DNA of 64,000 nucleotides from Ruminococcaceae bacterium UBA6845 (lineage in GTDB: Bacteria > Bacillota > Clostridia > Oscillospirales > Acutalibacteraceae), in assembly GCA_002449395.1 (NCBI GenBank), contig DKDP01000033.1:1-64000 (forward strand), read 5' to 3'. This document shows positions 50,019-58,299 of the stretch, piece by piece. Every line of letters begins with the position of its first letter. Position 1 is the first letter of the stretch. The translations under genes and the position numbers were made by a program. The notes under the pieces are model-generated. The model was not told where the DNA came from and did not search any database. It worked only from the letters and a program-made list of their open reading frames with translations.

Positions 50019-50882
50019 TTAAAACAGTCCCGCTTTTTCGCCGTTTGCGTTGTGCTCCGCAATTGTCGAAGCATAATAAAACTTTTCGCCGCTTGCATCC
50101 GTCAGGAAGAACAAATAATCGGTGTCGGCTGGGTGAAGTGCCGCATTGATCGCTTTCATTCCGGGGTTGCAGATCGGTCCGACCGGGAGTCCCGTGCAGT
50201 AATATGTGCTGTAAAGATTCATATATTTCTGCACCTCATCGTTCTGGTTTTCAAGCGAAACGCCGTCCTGATAACCGATCAGATCCTTGAGGCTCTGCGA
50301 AACGTAAAAAGTCGTAACATCGCTCTCAAGCCTCGGGAATGACGCCGTGTCCTTTAACCTGTTATGGAAAACTGAGGAAACATTGGCGCACTCATCAATG
50401 TCTGCGTCACATTCCTTTTGGATAATCGAGGCAAGGGTCATTATCTGATCCATTGTGTAGCCCATCGACTTTGCTCTTGTTTTCATATCATCGGTTATTT
50501 TCGATTTGTAATTCTCAATAAATTTTTCAACGACCGACTGAGCGTCGGACTCAAGATAAAACTCATAGGTATCAGGAAAAACATAGCCCTCAAGCAGAAA
50601 ATATTTGCTGTCCGCATTATCGACTTCGACGCCCGCAACCGGCTTTTTGCAGACATCAAGAAAATCTTGCGCCGAACAGACCTTGCTTTGTTCGAGCTTT
50701 TTTGCAATCTGGACAATTGTATAACCCTCGGGGAACGTGACCGTTACGGTATTGTCCGGGAGAGTGGTTTTACTCTTTGTTGTCAAAAAAGGTATTCCTT
50801 CACCGACCCTGCAGGAGGTCAGTGAAAAAAGAATCGTTATGCACATCAGAAAGGCGCAGAGCCTTTTTATTTTTTTCATCAT
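50019..50882 (-). CDS. mltG: Endolytic peptidoglycan transglycosylase MltG
   Basis: A 287-aa membrane-anchored enzyme. The start at 50882 has GAAAGGAT upstream; residues 1-25 are a signal-type helix with a Cys that may be lipidated (LTSCRVG). A LysM-like part (VTFPEGYTIVQIAKKLEQSKV) precedes the catalytic domain with LEGYVFPDTYEF, ASIIQKECD, VFHNRL and STYYCTGLPVGPICNPGMKAI. It cleaves nascent glycan strands and sets their length. In the catalytic motif the commonly reported VEKE reads IQKE here, but the Glu after Lys is kept. Confidence 0.92.
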   Translation of the reverse strand: MMKKIKRLCAFLMCITILFSLTSCRVGEGIPFLTTKSKTTLPDNTVTVTFPEGYTIVQIAKKLEQSKVCSAQDFLDVCKKPVAGVEVDNADSKYFLLEGYVFPDTYEFYLESDAQSVVEKFIENYKSKITDDMKTRAKSMGYTMDQIMTLASIIQKECDADIDECANVSSVFHNRLKDTASFPRLESDVTTFYVSQSLKDLIGYQDGVSLENQNDEVQKYMNLYSTYYCTGLPVGPICNPGMKAINAALHPADTDYLFFLTDASGEKFYYASTIAEHNANGEKAGLF

Positions 50883-50993
50883 TTTATCCTTTCCGCCTTT
50901 GGGCGAATCGTTTTTTATTATCATACATTATTTTTTTATTTGTGTCAATAAACGCAGGCGAACTGCAAATATTAATACGGGAGGTGATTTTTA

Positions 50994-51161
50994 ATGGATA
51001 AGGAACACAGGAACAAAAAGAAAAAGAAGCTGAAGCTCTCGCCGCTTGTTCAGTCGATCGTCAACGATTGGGAGGCAGGCAGTGACACCGACGTTCTCGG
51101 CAGCTATACGGGCAATTCAATTGAAACCGTCAAGCCGCAGCAGGATGCGGATGATCTTTAA
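50994..51161 (+). CDS. Small 55-aa charged protein
   Basis: The ATG lies behind a strong GGGAGGTGAT site. The peptide begins MDKEHRNKKKKKLKL (very basic), then VQSIVNDWEAGSDTDVLGSYTGN and ends with the acidic QQDADDL. The layout (basic start, acidic end, no membrane segment) suggests a nucleic-acid- or ribosome-associated small protein. I recognise no family. It lies upstream of the rpmG transcript and may be conserved in related genomes. Confidence 0.6.
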   Translation: MDKEHRNKKKKKLKLSPLVQSIVNDWEAGSDTDVLGSYTGNSIETVKPQQDADDL

Positions 51162-51162
51162 T

Positions 51163-51319
51163 TGACTTTTTTATACTAATAATGTATAATAAATCAGCCG
51201 TCGGAGGTAAAAAGTCAGCCTCGGCGGCTGCTGTGTTGTGGATTGCCGTCAAGGTGACCTCAACATTTAGTATGCTTGATTTCAAGCCGTTTTTATGGGC
51301 TTAAATTAATAAAATTTGC
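51163..51319 (+). other. Possible short transcript with promoter and hairpin
   Basis: TTGACT, a 17-base spacer and TATAAT (ending near 51190) form a strong promoter. Just downstream, CAGCCGTCGGAGG and CCTCGGCGGCTG can pair. A 40-codon reading frame (51182-51304) starting MYNKSAVGGKKS runs through the region, but its ATG overlaps the -10 element, so its translation is doubtful. It may be a small RNA. Confidence 0.35.
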
Positions 51320-51348
51320 TTGACATTATTGTTCCGTTGTGATAGAAT
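51320..51348 (+). promoter_or_regulatory. Promoter of the rpmG-secE-nusG operon
   Basis: TTGACA (51320-51325), a 17-base spacer and TAGAAT (51343-51348). About 120 bases of leader follow, including GC-rich pairable stretches, before rpmG. Confidence 0.8.
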
Positions 51349-51469
51349 AACTATACCTCTTTAAGGAGGGTTCTTTTTTTGTGCCCTCTTTTAGGAATTT
51401 ACAGGGTGTAAATTCCCGTATGAGGGAGGCTTAAAATCCCGGACAAACCGGTTAAATGGAGGTGCCGAA

Positions 51470-51619
51470 ATGAGAGTTAAGGTTACACTTGCTTGCACAG
51501 AATGTAAGCAGCGCAATTACGACACAATGAAAAACAAGAAGAACACACCCGACAGGTTGGAGATGAACAAGTACTGCAGATTCTGCAAGAAGCATACTCT
51601 CCACAAAGAGACGAAGTAA
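51470..51619 (+). CDS. rpmG: Large-subunit ribosomal protein bL33
   Basis: A 49-aa protein with GGAGGTG upstream: [17 protein letters not shown]... and [14 protein letters not shown] at the end, with the two CxxC pairs of the zinc-binding (C+) form. It is the first gene of the set rpmG-secE-nusG, a standard order in Firmicutes. Confidence 0.95.
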   Translation: MRVKVTLACTECKQRNYDTMKNKKNTPDRLEMNKYCRFCKKHTLHKETK

Positions 51620-51637
51620 GCTGGAAGGAGAACTGTT

Positions 51638-52027
51638 ATGGCAAAAAAAGAGAGTTCCGAAGCTGCTAAGAAAATCGCAAAGGCTGAAAAAGAAAAGACT
51701 TCAAAGAAGTCAAGCAACAAGCCCAATGTTTTCGTGCGTATGGGCAAGGCCATAAAGAATTTCTTCAAGAACAGCAAGGGCGATCTCAAAAAGATCACAT
51801 GGCCCGGCGCAAAGGAAGTCCTCAAGGGAACAGTTGTTACGATCGTCTGCATCGCAATCGTCGGTGTGCTCGTATTCCTTGTTGACCTTGGTCTTACAAA
51901 GGGTATTAAAGGACTTCGTACTGCCGCAGAAAACCGTACAACCACGACAGTTGCCGAAACCACCACGGCTGAAACAACAACTGCAAATTCACTCAACATA
52001 GTCGACGGCACTACGGCGGCTCAATAA
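51638..52027 (+). CDS. secE: Preprotein translocase subunit SecE with Thr-rich tail
   Basis: SecE stabilises SecY in the translocon. The core KNFFKNSKGDLKKITWPGAKEVLKGTVVTIVCIAIVGVLVFLVDLGLTKGI is visible here in pieces: the amphipathic helix with ITWP and one membrane helix. The 129-aa length is about twice that of small SecE. An N-terminal Lys-rich extension (residues 1-35) and a C-terminal Thr-rich stretch (TTTTVAETTTAETTT) extend it on the outside of the membrane. It lies between rpmG and nusG. Confidence 0.93.
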   Translation: MAKKESSEAAKKIAKAEKEKTSKKSSNKPNVFVRMGKAIKNFFKNSKGDLKKITWPGAKEVLKGTVVTIVCIAIVGVLVFLVDLGLTKGIKGLRTAAENRTTTTVAETTTAETTTANSLNIVDGTTAAQ

Positions 52028-52051
52028 TTTCAGCGAGACGGAGGAATGGCA

Positions 52052-52612
52052 ATGTCGAATGATGCCAGATGGTATGTTGTTCATACCTACTCGGGCTATG
52101 AAAACAAAGTAGCCACAAACGTTTTGAAAGCTGCTGAGAACCGTAAGATGCAGGATGAGATCTTTGAGGTCAAGATTCCTACGGAAACCGTCGTCGAGGT
52201 TCGTGAGGACGGCAAGACCCGTGAGGTTGAGCGTAAAATCTTCCCGGGTTACGTTATGGTTAAAATTGCAACTTTCCTTGACGAAAACGATATGCCGAAA
52301 ATCAGCGACGAAGCATGGCTCGTTATCCGCAACACAAGAGGCGCTACGGGCTTTGTAGGTCCCGAGGGTAAGCCCATTCCCCTGACAGAGGAAGAGGTAT
52401 ACAGACTCGGCGTTGAGAAGAAGGTCGTTGAAGTCAAGTATGAGGTTGGCGACACGGTCAACATCACCGATGAGATCTTTGAAGGTTTCACAGGTAAGGT
52501 TGAGGAAATTGATCTTGACAACAATAAGGTCAAGGTTACTGTTTCCGCATTGTTCGGTAAGGAGACTTTGGTTGAGCTTGAGCTTGATCAGGTTGAACCC
52601 ATTACCGATTGA
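52052..52612 (+). CDS. nusG: Transcription elongation/antitermination factor NusG
   Basis: Start at 52052 (GGAGG 8 bases away) gives 186 aa. The NGN domain begins MSNDARWYVVHTYSGYENKVATNV, with PGYVMVKI and the RNAP-binding surface, and the KOW domain is at the end (YEVGDTVNITDEIFEGFTGKVEEID). It binds RNA polymerase and couples transcription to translation. Followed by a leader with hairpins before rplK. Confidence 0.95.
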   Translation: MSNDARWYVVHTYSGYENKVATNVLKAAENRKMQDEIFEVKIPTETVVEVREDGKTREVERKIFPGYVMVKIATFLDENDMPKISDEAWLVIRNTRGATGFVGPEGKPIPLTEEEVYRLGVEKKVVEVKYEVGDTVNITDEIFEGFTGKVEEIDLDNNKVKVTVSALFGKETLVELELDQVEPITD

Positions 52613-52747
52613 TGAAAAACGATAATTAAGCCGCAAGGCTTGATTCATATGTCCCGATGGGGCATGGAGCTTCGGCTCCGTTGTGGGAGGAGCAAAAATT
52701 CCAATCAAATTGCTCCGACGAACCACATTATTTTGGAGGTGCAAGAA

Positions 52748-53173
52748 ATGGCTCAGAAGGTAGTAGGCTTTATTAAGCTTCAGATCCCTGCCGGCAAAGC
52801 AACACCGGCACCGCCCGTTGGTCCGGCACTCGGTCAGCACGGCGTTAACATTATGGCATTCACAAAAGAATTTAACGAGCGTACAAAGAACGACGCAGGT
52901 CTTATCATCCCCGTTGTTATCACGGTTTACGCAGACCGTACTTTTACATTCGTTACAAAGACTCCGCCCGCAGCAGTTCTTATCAAAAAGGCTTGCGGAA
53001 TCGAGAGCGGTTCAGGTGTGCCGAACAAGACAAAGGTTGCCACTATTACAAGTGAGCAGGTTAGAAAAATCGCTGAACAGAAGATGCCTGACTTGAATGC
53101 AGCAACGATCGAAACAGCAATGTCAATGATCGCCGGTACTGCACGCAGCATGGGCGTTACTGTTGTAGATTAA
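52748..53173 (+). CDS. rplK: Large-subunit ribosomal protein uL11
   Basis: A 141-aa protein starting at 52748 behind [40 protein letters not shown] is the N-terminal signature with the trimethylation-site lysines used by PrmA. The C-terminal rRNA-binding domain is [24 protein letters not shown]. It is 56 bases from rplA. Its methyltransferase prmA lies at 6.3 kb. Confidence 0.95.
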   Translation: MAQKVVGFIKLQIPAGKATPAPPVGPALGQHGVNIMAFTKEFNERTKNDAGLIIPVVITVYADRTFTFVTKTPPAAVLIKKACGIESGSGVPNKTKVATITSEQVRKIAEQKMPDLNAATIETAMSMIAGTARSMGVTVVD

Positions 53174-53228
53174 TGCTCCCACGTGGGAGGTAAAACCGAT
53201 TTAACCACTATTCAGGGAGGAATATCTT

Positions 53229-53930
53229 ATGAAACACGGTAAGAAATATATTGAAAGCGCAAAGCTCGTAGACAGAGCTACGCTTTATGATCCGGCAGAG
53301 GCTCTTGATCTCGCAGTCAAGACTTCTTCCGCTAAGTTTGATGAAACTGTTGAAATCCACGTTCGTCTCGGTGTTGACTCTCGTCACGCTGACCAGCAGG
53401 TTCGTGGTGCTGTCGTTCTTCCGAACGGTACAGGTAAGAAAGTAAGAGTTGCTGTTTTCGCTAAGGGCGACGCAGCAGACGCAGCTGTTGCAGCAGGCGC
53501 AGAGATCGTCGGCGCTGAGGATCTTGTTGCTAAGATCCAGGGCGAAGGCTTCCTTGATTTCGACGTTGCAATCGCAGCTCCGAATATGATGGGTCTTGTT
53601 GGCCGTCTCGGTAAGGTTCTCGGACCTCGTGGTCTTATGCCGTCACCGAAGGCAGGTACAGTTACTCCTGACGTTGCTAAGGCTGTTGAAGAGGCTAAGG
53701 CAGGTAAGATTGAGTACCGTCTTGACAAGACAAACATCATCCACTGCCCGATCGGTAAGGTTTCTTTCGGCGCTGAGAAGCTCCAGGAGAACTACAAGAC
53801 ACTTATGGCAGCTATTGATAAGGCAAAGCCGGCTGCATCAAAGGGTCAGTACATCAGAAGCTGTGTTGTTGCTACAACAATGGGTCCCGGCGTACGTATC
53901 AACCCGGCAAAGGCAGTTATTGCTGAATAA
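53229..53930 (+). CDS. rplA: Large-subunit ribosomal protein uL1
   Basis: A 233-aa protein. [21 protein letters not shown] starts the typical L1 fold, followed by [37 protein letters not shown] and the signature [23 protein letters not shown]. It binds 23S rRNA at the L1 stalk and may repress its own operon by binding the mRNA leader. Unlike many bacteria, rplJ and rplL do not follow; a terminator and a membrane protein gene do. Confidence 0.95.
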   Translation: MKHGKKYIESAKLVDRATLYDPAEALDLAVKTSSAKFDETVEIHVRLGVDSRHADQQVRGAVVLPNGTGKKVRVAVFAKGDAADAAVAAGAEIVGAEDLVAKIQGEGFLDFDVAIAAPNMMGLVGRLGKVLGPRGLMPSPKAGTVTPDVAKAVEEAKAGKIEYRLDKTNIIHCPIGKVSFGAEKLQENYKTLMAAIDKAKPAASKGQYIRSCVVATTMGPGVRINPAKAVIAE

Positions 53931-53947
53931 TTAATTTTCACAAAACG

Positions 53948-53978
53948 AAAGGTCAGTCTCTCAGGTCTGACCTTTTTT
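53948..53978 (+). terminator. Terminator after rplA
   Basis: AAAGGTCAG (53948-53956) pairs with CTGACCTTT, then a T run. Confidence 0.75.
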
Positions 53979-53998
53979 GTTTATATGCGGAGGTTTAT

Positions 53999-55561
53999 AT
54001 GAGCGGTAAACGCAGTTCGGCTATCTCCTCTACAATTCAATATTTGCTTGTATTTCTCGGCTTTGCGCTGTCATACACATTTACATACCCCCAGTACGAC
54101 GTTCTGATTTTCACAAGGGATTTCAGCGGCAATTTTGTAAACGTTTTGCGTGAGGCACTTTTCTACGGTAACGGTAGATTCCTCGGCAACGTACTCGGAT
54201 TTTATTTTTCGCACCACTTCACTGCCGCAATTTTTGTCACCGCATTCTTCCTGACCGTAACTGTTCTGCTTGCGGTTCTGCTTTTCTTTGACGGCAACGG
54301 GAAATATATTTTTCCTGTTGCGATTCTGATTGCATTCCCTGCCGTCGGAATAATCCGTGAGGTATACAGTATGATAGCGGCATTCAGCAACTACGCCGTG
54401 CCGTTTGCCTTTGCATTGCTTTCACAACTTGTTGTCAAAAGGATCAAAGGCGGCGGCTCAAAAGCATTGTACGCTCCTCTCGCTCTTTCGTCGGTATGTG
54501 TATGTCTTTTCAGCGAGAATACAACGGTCGTTATGCTTTGCGCCGCAGTGATTTTCCTTATAATTGATCTCTTTGATTCAAAAAAAGCGTCAATTGCAAA
54601 CGCAGTCAATCTGATTTCAACGGCAGTCGGTGCACTGATAATGTTTCTGATTCCACGGCTGACGCACACATCGGAAAAGCTGAGCGACTACCGAGGCTAT
54701 GTGACCGAACCGCAGGCTTTGATTTACAACGCACTGTCGGCACTTCGCAGTTTTGCTCGGCTTGCCGCACAGTATTTGCTGATTTACATTGTGATCTCCC
54801 TGCTTATGCTGTTTGTTCTTCATAAAGCAAAGACCGCAAAAGGTGTAAAAATCTTTTTATCAGCTGTACTGATTTTATTCCCGATTATGAGCGCTTTGGC
54901 TCTCTGCTTCTCGGATACGGCAAGCAGATACTCGATCGTTTTCCTTGCTCTTGAGTCTGTTTATATGCTGTCGGTTTTTGCGACAGCGATTATATCCAAA
55001 CAGAAACGAGTCATTGTCTCAACCGTTGCGGCAATAATACTTCTCGGCAGCGCCGTTGCACCGATTCTGATTGTAAATCACCGTGGCGACCGCACATTCT
55101 TTACTACCTTTGCGATCCTGATGTGCTATGCGCTTTGGCTGTCGGCAGAGCTCAAGCCAAACTTTGCTTTCGGACGGTGTGTTAAATTTGTTTCGCCGAT
55201 TGTGTATTCGACAATCAGTCTGACGATGCTGGTTCTGACTGCTCAGAATTTTGCCGCCTACGCATACCGAACAGATTACATAGCGCAGAAGCTGACCGAA
55301 ACACGCAGTATTTCTGCTCCCTATCTGGCACATAACAGTCTAACTACCGAAAAAAGCTATGAGCAGATCGACCCTTGCATTTTTGTCGGAGATATCAAGC
55401 CTGTCCTGACCGTTGTGCCCGTCGATGAATGGGAGAAGAAGGACGAGTACGAAAGGATTTGCAAATCGTCGCCCGTTAACGCTGTGAAATATGCAATTGA
55501 GGGCTGGCAATTTAAAGATCCGCAATATCCGGTAAGACGTTATAATGAATACTTGAAATAA
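53999..55561 (+). CDS. Polytopic membrane protein, about 12 helices
   Basis: A 520-aa protein with roughly ten to twelve hydrophobic segments spread from residue 15 to 410 (for example IQYLLVFLGFALSYTF, FAFALLSQLVV, LIYIVISLLMLFVL, ILLGSAVAPILIVN) and a hydrophilic C-terminal part of about 90 residues ending RYNEYLK. CGGAGGT-type site upstream. The pattern suits an oligosaccharide or surface-polymer synthesis protein such as a DUF6056-type glycosyltransferase-like protein, but no catalytic motif is secure. It is not part of a normal ribosomal operon. Confidence 0.7.
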   Translation: MSGKRSSAISSTIQYLLVFLGFALSYTFTYPQYDVLIFTRDFSGNFVNVLREALFYGNGRFLGNVLGFYFSHHFTAAIFVTAFFLTVTVLLAVLLFFDGNGKYIFPVAILIAFPAVGIIREVYSMIAAFSNYAVPFAFALLSQLVVKRIKGGGSKALYAPLALSSVCVCLFSENTTVVMLCAAVIFLIIDLFDSKKASIANAVNLISTAVGALIMFLIPRLTHTSEKLSDYRGYVTEPQALIYNALSALRSFARLAAQYLLIYIVISLLMLFVLHKAKTAKGVKIFLSAVLILFPIMSALALCFSDTASRYSIVFLALESVYMLSVFATAIISKQKRVIVSTVAAIILLGSAVAPILIVNHRGDRTFFTTFAILMCYALWLSAELKPNFAFGRCVKFVSPIVYSTISLTMLVLTAQNFAAYAYRTDYIAQKLTETRSISAPYLAHNSLTTEKSYEQIDPCIFVGDIKPVLTVVPVDEWEKKDEYERICKSSPVNAVKYAIEGWQFKDPQYPVRRYNEYLK

Positions 55562-55612
55562 AATAAGCGCCGCAGAGCGAATTGCTTTGCGACGCCTTGT
55601 TTTCTGTCGGAA

Positions 55613-56269
55613 TTATTTAATTCCCGCTGCCTTGCGGATCGGCTTAACGCTGATGAGGATAACAACCATTACAAGAGAAAGGACTGTTTCCGGAATGCTG
55701 AATGTTGCGTTGTAAATCAACGAATATACTGCGCTGAGAACATTTCCGCTGTAAGCAGAAAGGATCTTTGAGCCATATGACATTCCGCCGCCCTCTGTGA
55801 AGAACCATTCAGCCCAGCCGCCGAAGAGGATGTAGCCCGAGAAGAAGTGGGAAATGTACTTGAGCACGCAAGCGAAGAGTGTACCGACTGCAAATGAAGC
55901 CTGCGGATTCTTGATCGACTTCTTAAATACACCGCTGAGACCGAGCACGCCGAAAGCTACAAGGTAGTCAAGAAGAGCACAGAGCACTACCTGATACCAT
56001 TTGAAGCCTGCACCCGCTGTTGCGCCTGAGATGCCGAAAATCATCTGAAGAATACCGTGGACGAGACCTGCGCCGAGACCCCACTTTGCACCGTAAGCAT
56101 AGCCGACAAAGAGGATCGGCACGAAGCTGAACAGTGTTACAGATCCGCCGTAGGGAAGCTCCGAGAACTTAATGAATGAAAGCACTGTCGAAAGTGCAAC
56201 CATTACTGCGCTGACCGTGAGCTTCAGGGTCATTTCGTTTGTTTTACGTTCCTGTGTTTTGCTTTTCAT
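55613..56269 (-). CDS. thiT: Thiamine ECF transporter S component
   Basis: A 218-aa membrane protein with about six helices. The N-terminal TVLSFIKFSELPYGGSVTLFSFVPI and FGAKWG-like YGAKWGLGAGLVHGILQMIFG match the ThiT family, and WAEWFFTEGGGMSYGSKI lies in the loop that helps bind thiamine. It would pair with shared EcfA/EcfT subunits not seen here. Upstream on the same strand is a TPP riboswitch, so uptake is repressed by thiamine pyrophosphate. Confidence 0.92.
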   Translation of the reverse strand: MKSKTQERKTNEMTLKLTVSAVMVALSTVLSFIKFSELPYGGSVTLFSFVPILFVGYAYGAKWGLGAGLVHGILQMIFGISGATAGAGFKWYQVVLCALLDYLVAFGVLGLSGVFKKSIKNPQASFAVGTLFACVLKYISHFFSGYILFGGWAEWFFTEGGGMSYGSKILSAYSGNVLSAVYSLIYNATFSIPETVLSLVMVVILISVKPIRKAAGIK

Positions 56270-56307
56270 AATAAAACTCCTTTCACAGCACTACCTGATC
56301 AAAGAAA

Positions 56308-56338
56308 ATCGCCCGACGGAAATACCGCCGGGCGTAGA
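56308..56338 (-). terminator. Riboswitch-controlled terminator of thiT
   Basis: On the minus strand CGCCCGGCGG pairs with CCGTCGGGCG across TATTT, followed by ATTTTCTTT. It sits between the TPP aptamer and the ATG, as expected for termination control. Confidence 0.75.
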
Positions 56339-56344
56339 TTTTAC

Positions 56345-56425
56345 TTCAATAGCTTCCTACGTCGGTATTATCCGAATCAGGTTAAGGGTATAATCTCAGC
56401 CGATTGCTCAGCACCCCTGCTGTAC
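56345..56425 (-). ncRNA. TPP (thiamine pyrophosphate) riboswitch
   Basis: Reading the minus strand: CAGGGGTGCTGAGCAATCGG, CTGAGATTATACCCTTAACCTGATTCGG and ATAATACCGACGTAGGAAGCT carry the conserved parts of the TPP aptamer (GGGGTGC, CTGAGA, ACCCTTAACCTGAT, GGATAATACC and CGTAGG). It lies upstream of thiT with a terminator in between. Confidence 0.92.
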
Positions 56426-56477
56426 AAAAATATATTACATCAAATATTCGCTTTTGTCAAGTAATCGACGAATAAAA

Positions 56478-57854
56478 TCAGTCCATTTTCGGCAGACCCG
56501 CAAAACCTTTTTCAAGATCGGCATCCGTCGGAATATAATCGGACATTGTGCCGTCGTTGAATGCTTCGTATGCGTACATATCGAAGTAGCCTGTGCCTGT
56601 CAGACCGAAGAGAATCGTCTTTTCTTCGCCTGTTTCCTTACACTTGAGAGCCTCGTCGATCGCAACTCTGATTGCGTGGCTGCTTTCGGGAGCAGGGAGG
56701 ATACCCTCAACTCTTGCGAACTGCTCTGCCGCCTCGAATACCTTCGTCTGCTCAACACTTCTTGCCTCCATAAGACCGTCGTGATAAAGCTGACTGAGGA
56801 TCGAGCTCATACCGTGGTAGCGAAGTCCGCCTGCGTGGTTTGCCGACGGGATAAAGCCGCTGCCGAGTGTATACATCTTTGCGAGGGGGCAAACCATTCC
56901 TGTATCGCAGAAATCATAGGCAAACTTACCTCTTGTGAAGCTCGGACAGCTTGCAGGCTCAACGGCGATGAACTGATAATCTGCCTCTCCTCTGAGCTTT
57001 TCGCCCATAAACGGAGAAATAAGTCCGCCGAGGTTTGATCCGCCGCCTGCACAGCCGATGATAACATCCGGCTTGATGCCGTACTTGTCCATTGCGATCT
57101 TGGACTCAAGTCCGATAACTGACTGATGAAGAAGAACCTGATTGAGCACACTGCCGAGAACATAGCGATAGCCCTCGTGAGTTGTGGCAACCTCAACCGC
57201 CTCACTGATAGCGCAGCCGAGGCTTCCTGTTGTACCGGGATGCTCCGCAAGAATCTTCTTGCCGACCTCTGTTTCGGTGCTCGGGCTGGGTGTTACGGAT
57301 GCACCGTAGGTTCTCATAACTTCACGGCGGAACGGCTTCTGCTCGTATGAACACTTAACCATATATACCTTGCAGTCCAGTCCGAGATATGCACAAGCCA
57401 TACTCAGCGCTGTGCCCCACTGACCTGCACCTGTCTCTGTTGTTACGCCTTTAAGGCCCTGCTTCTTTGCGTAATATGCCTGGGCAATCGCACTGTTGAG
57501 CTTGTGGCTTCCGCTCGTATTGTTGCCCTCAAATTTGTAGTAGATCTTTGCGGGTGTACCGAGCTTTTTCTCAAGGCAATAGGCTCTTACCAGCGGAGAC
57601 GGACGGTACATCTTATAGAAATCAAGAATTTCATCGGGAATGTCAAAATATGCCGTGTCGTTATCAAGCTCCTGCTTAATAAGCTCGTCGCAGAAAACAG
57701 GGCGAAGATCATCAAAGCCCATCGGCTGATGTGTGCCGGGATTGAGGAGCGGTGCAGGCTTATTCTTCATATCTGCACGGACGTTATACCACTGCTTCGG
57801 CATTTCCTTTTCATCGAGGTAAATTTTGTACGGAATTTTTTCTGTGTTGCTCAT
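56478..57854 (-). CDS. trpB: Tryptophan synthase beta chain-like protein (TrpB2 type)
   Basis: A 458-aa PLP enzyme of the longer TrpB2 group, which condenses indole and serine. The PLP lysine is in NNTSGSHKLNSA, followed by TETGAGQWGTALS, the glycine-rich phosphate site GCAGGGSNLGG and the end region ASGRVEGILPAPESSHA-like EGILPAPESSHAI. No trpA, trpE or other pathway gene is adjacent. The leader is a T-box with a UGG specifier, so expression rises when charged tRNA-Trp is low. It may use indole salvage. Confidence 0.9.
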   Translation of the reverse strand: MSNTEKIPYKIYLDEKEMPKQWYNVRADMKNKPAPLLNPGTHQPMGFDDLRPVFCDELIKQELDNDTAYFDIPDEILDFYKMYRPSPLVRAYCLEKKLGTPAKIYYKFEGNNTSGSHKLNSAIAQAYYAKKQGLKGVTTETGAGQWGTALSMACAYLGLDCKVYMVKCSYEQKPFRREVMRTYGASVTPSPSTETEVGKKILAEHPGTTGSLGCAISEAVEVATTHEGYRYVLGSVLNQVLLHQSVIGLESKIAMDKYGIKPDVIIGCAGGGSNLGGLISPFMGEKLRGEADYQFIAVEPASCPSFTRGKFAYDFCDTGMVCPLAKMYTLGSGFIPSANHAGGLRYHGMSSILSQLYHDGLMEARSVEQTKVFEAAEQFARVEGILPAPESSHAIRVAIDEALKCKETGEEKTILFGLTGTGYFDMYAYEAFNDGTMSDYIPTDADLEKGFAGLPKMD

Positions 57855-57904
57855 AACAGTCTCTCCTTTTCAAAATATTTTTGTCTGAGCCTTGTCGGGT
57901 CAAA

Positions 57905-58178
57905 AAACAAAAAACTCCTGTCCCGACAACATTGCCGGGACAAGAGATATACTCCTGCGGTGCCACCCTGCTTGACACATTCTGTGTCCACTTAGCTCGT
58001 ACCCCATTATACGACGGTTATTGTTAACGGAGTGCCCTCTCCGGCTCACATACTGAAAATTTCTGTTCGCCCTCGGAAGTCCATTCGGTTAAATCTTCTT
58101 CTGCCGCAATCCCACCGCCTGCGGCTCTCTGAAAGAACAGGGTTAAAACCTACTTACTCTTCCTCATCGGTTTATTGC
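57905..58178 (-). ncRNA. T-box leader, Trp specifier, upstream of trpB
   Basis: On the minus strand the conserved T-box AGGGTGGCACCGCAGG (near 57954-57969) precedes a strong terminator (GTCCCG with CGGGAC, 57907-57945). Upstream is the stem I with AGTA and a specifier loop GAATGGACTTCCGAGG; the UGG codon lies at 58081-58083. A Trp specifier fits the tryptophan synthase gene below it. The 270-base length is normal. Confidence 0.88.
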
Positions 58179-58207
58179 ATTGTAGTACATATTTTTCCGT
58201 TTGTCAA
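58179..58207 (-). promoter_or_regulatory. Promoter of the T-box/trpB transcript
   Basis: On the minus strand TTGACA (58202-58207), a 17-base spacer and TACAAT (58179-58184). Confidence 0.85.
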
Positions 58208-58227
58208 CAGCTTTTTGAAAAAATTTC

Positions 58228-58256
58228 TTGACAATAAAATTTATTTAATCTATAAT
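58228..58256 (+). promoter_or_regulatory. Consensus promoter of the FMN-binding protein gene
   Basis: TTGACA (58228-58233), a 17-base spacer and TATAAT (58251-58256), a perfect sigma-A promoter. Transcription would start near 58263, at the operator. Confidence 0.9.
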
Positions 58257-58263
58257 TTAATTG

Positions 58264-58279
58264 GTTAGCGTATGCTAAC
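58264..58279 (+). promoter_or_regulatory. Operator palindrome (GTTAGC-N4-GCTAAC), third copy
   Basis: GTTAGCGTATGCTAAC is directly at the predicted start of transcription, as at 33899-33914. The half-sites GTTAGC and GCTAAC are identical in all three copies; only the four central bases vary. Confidence 0.75.
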
Positions 58280-58299
58280 TGACGATTGGAGGCATTGTA

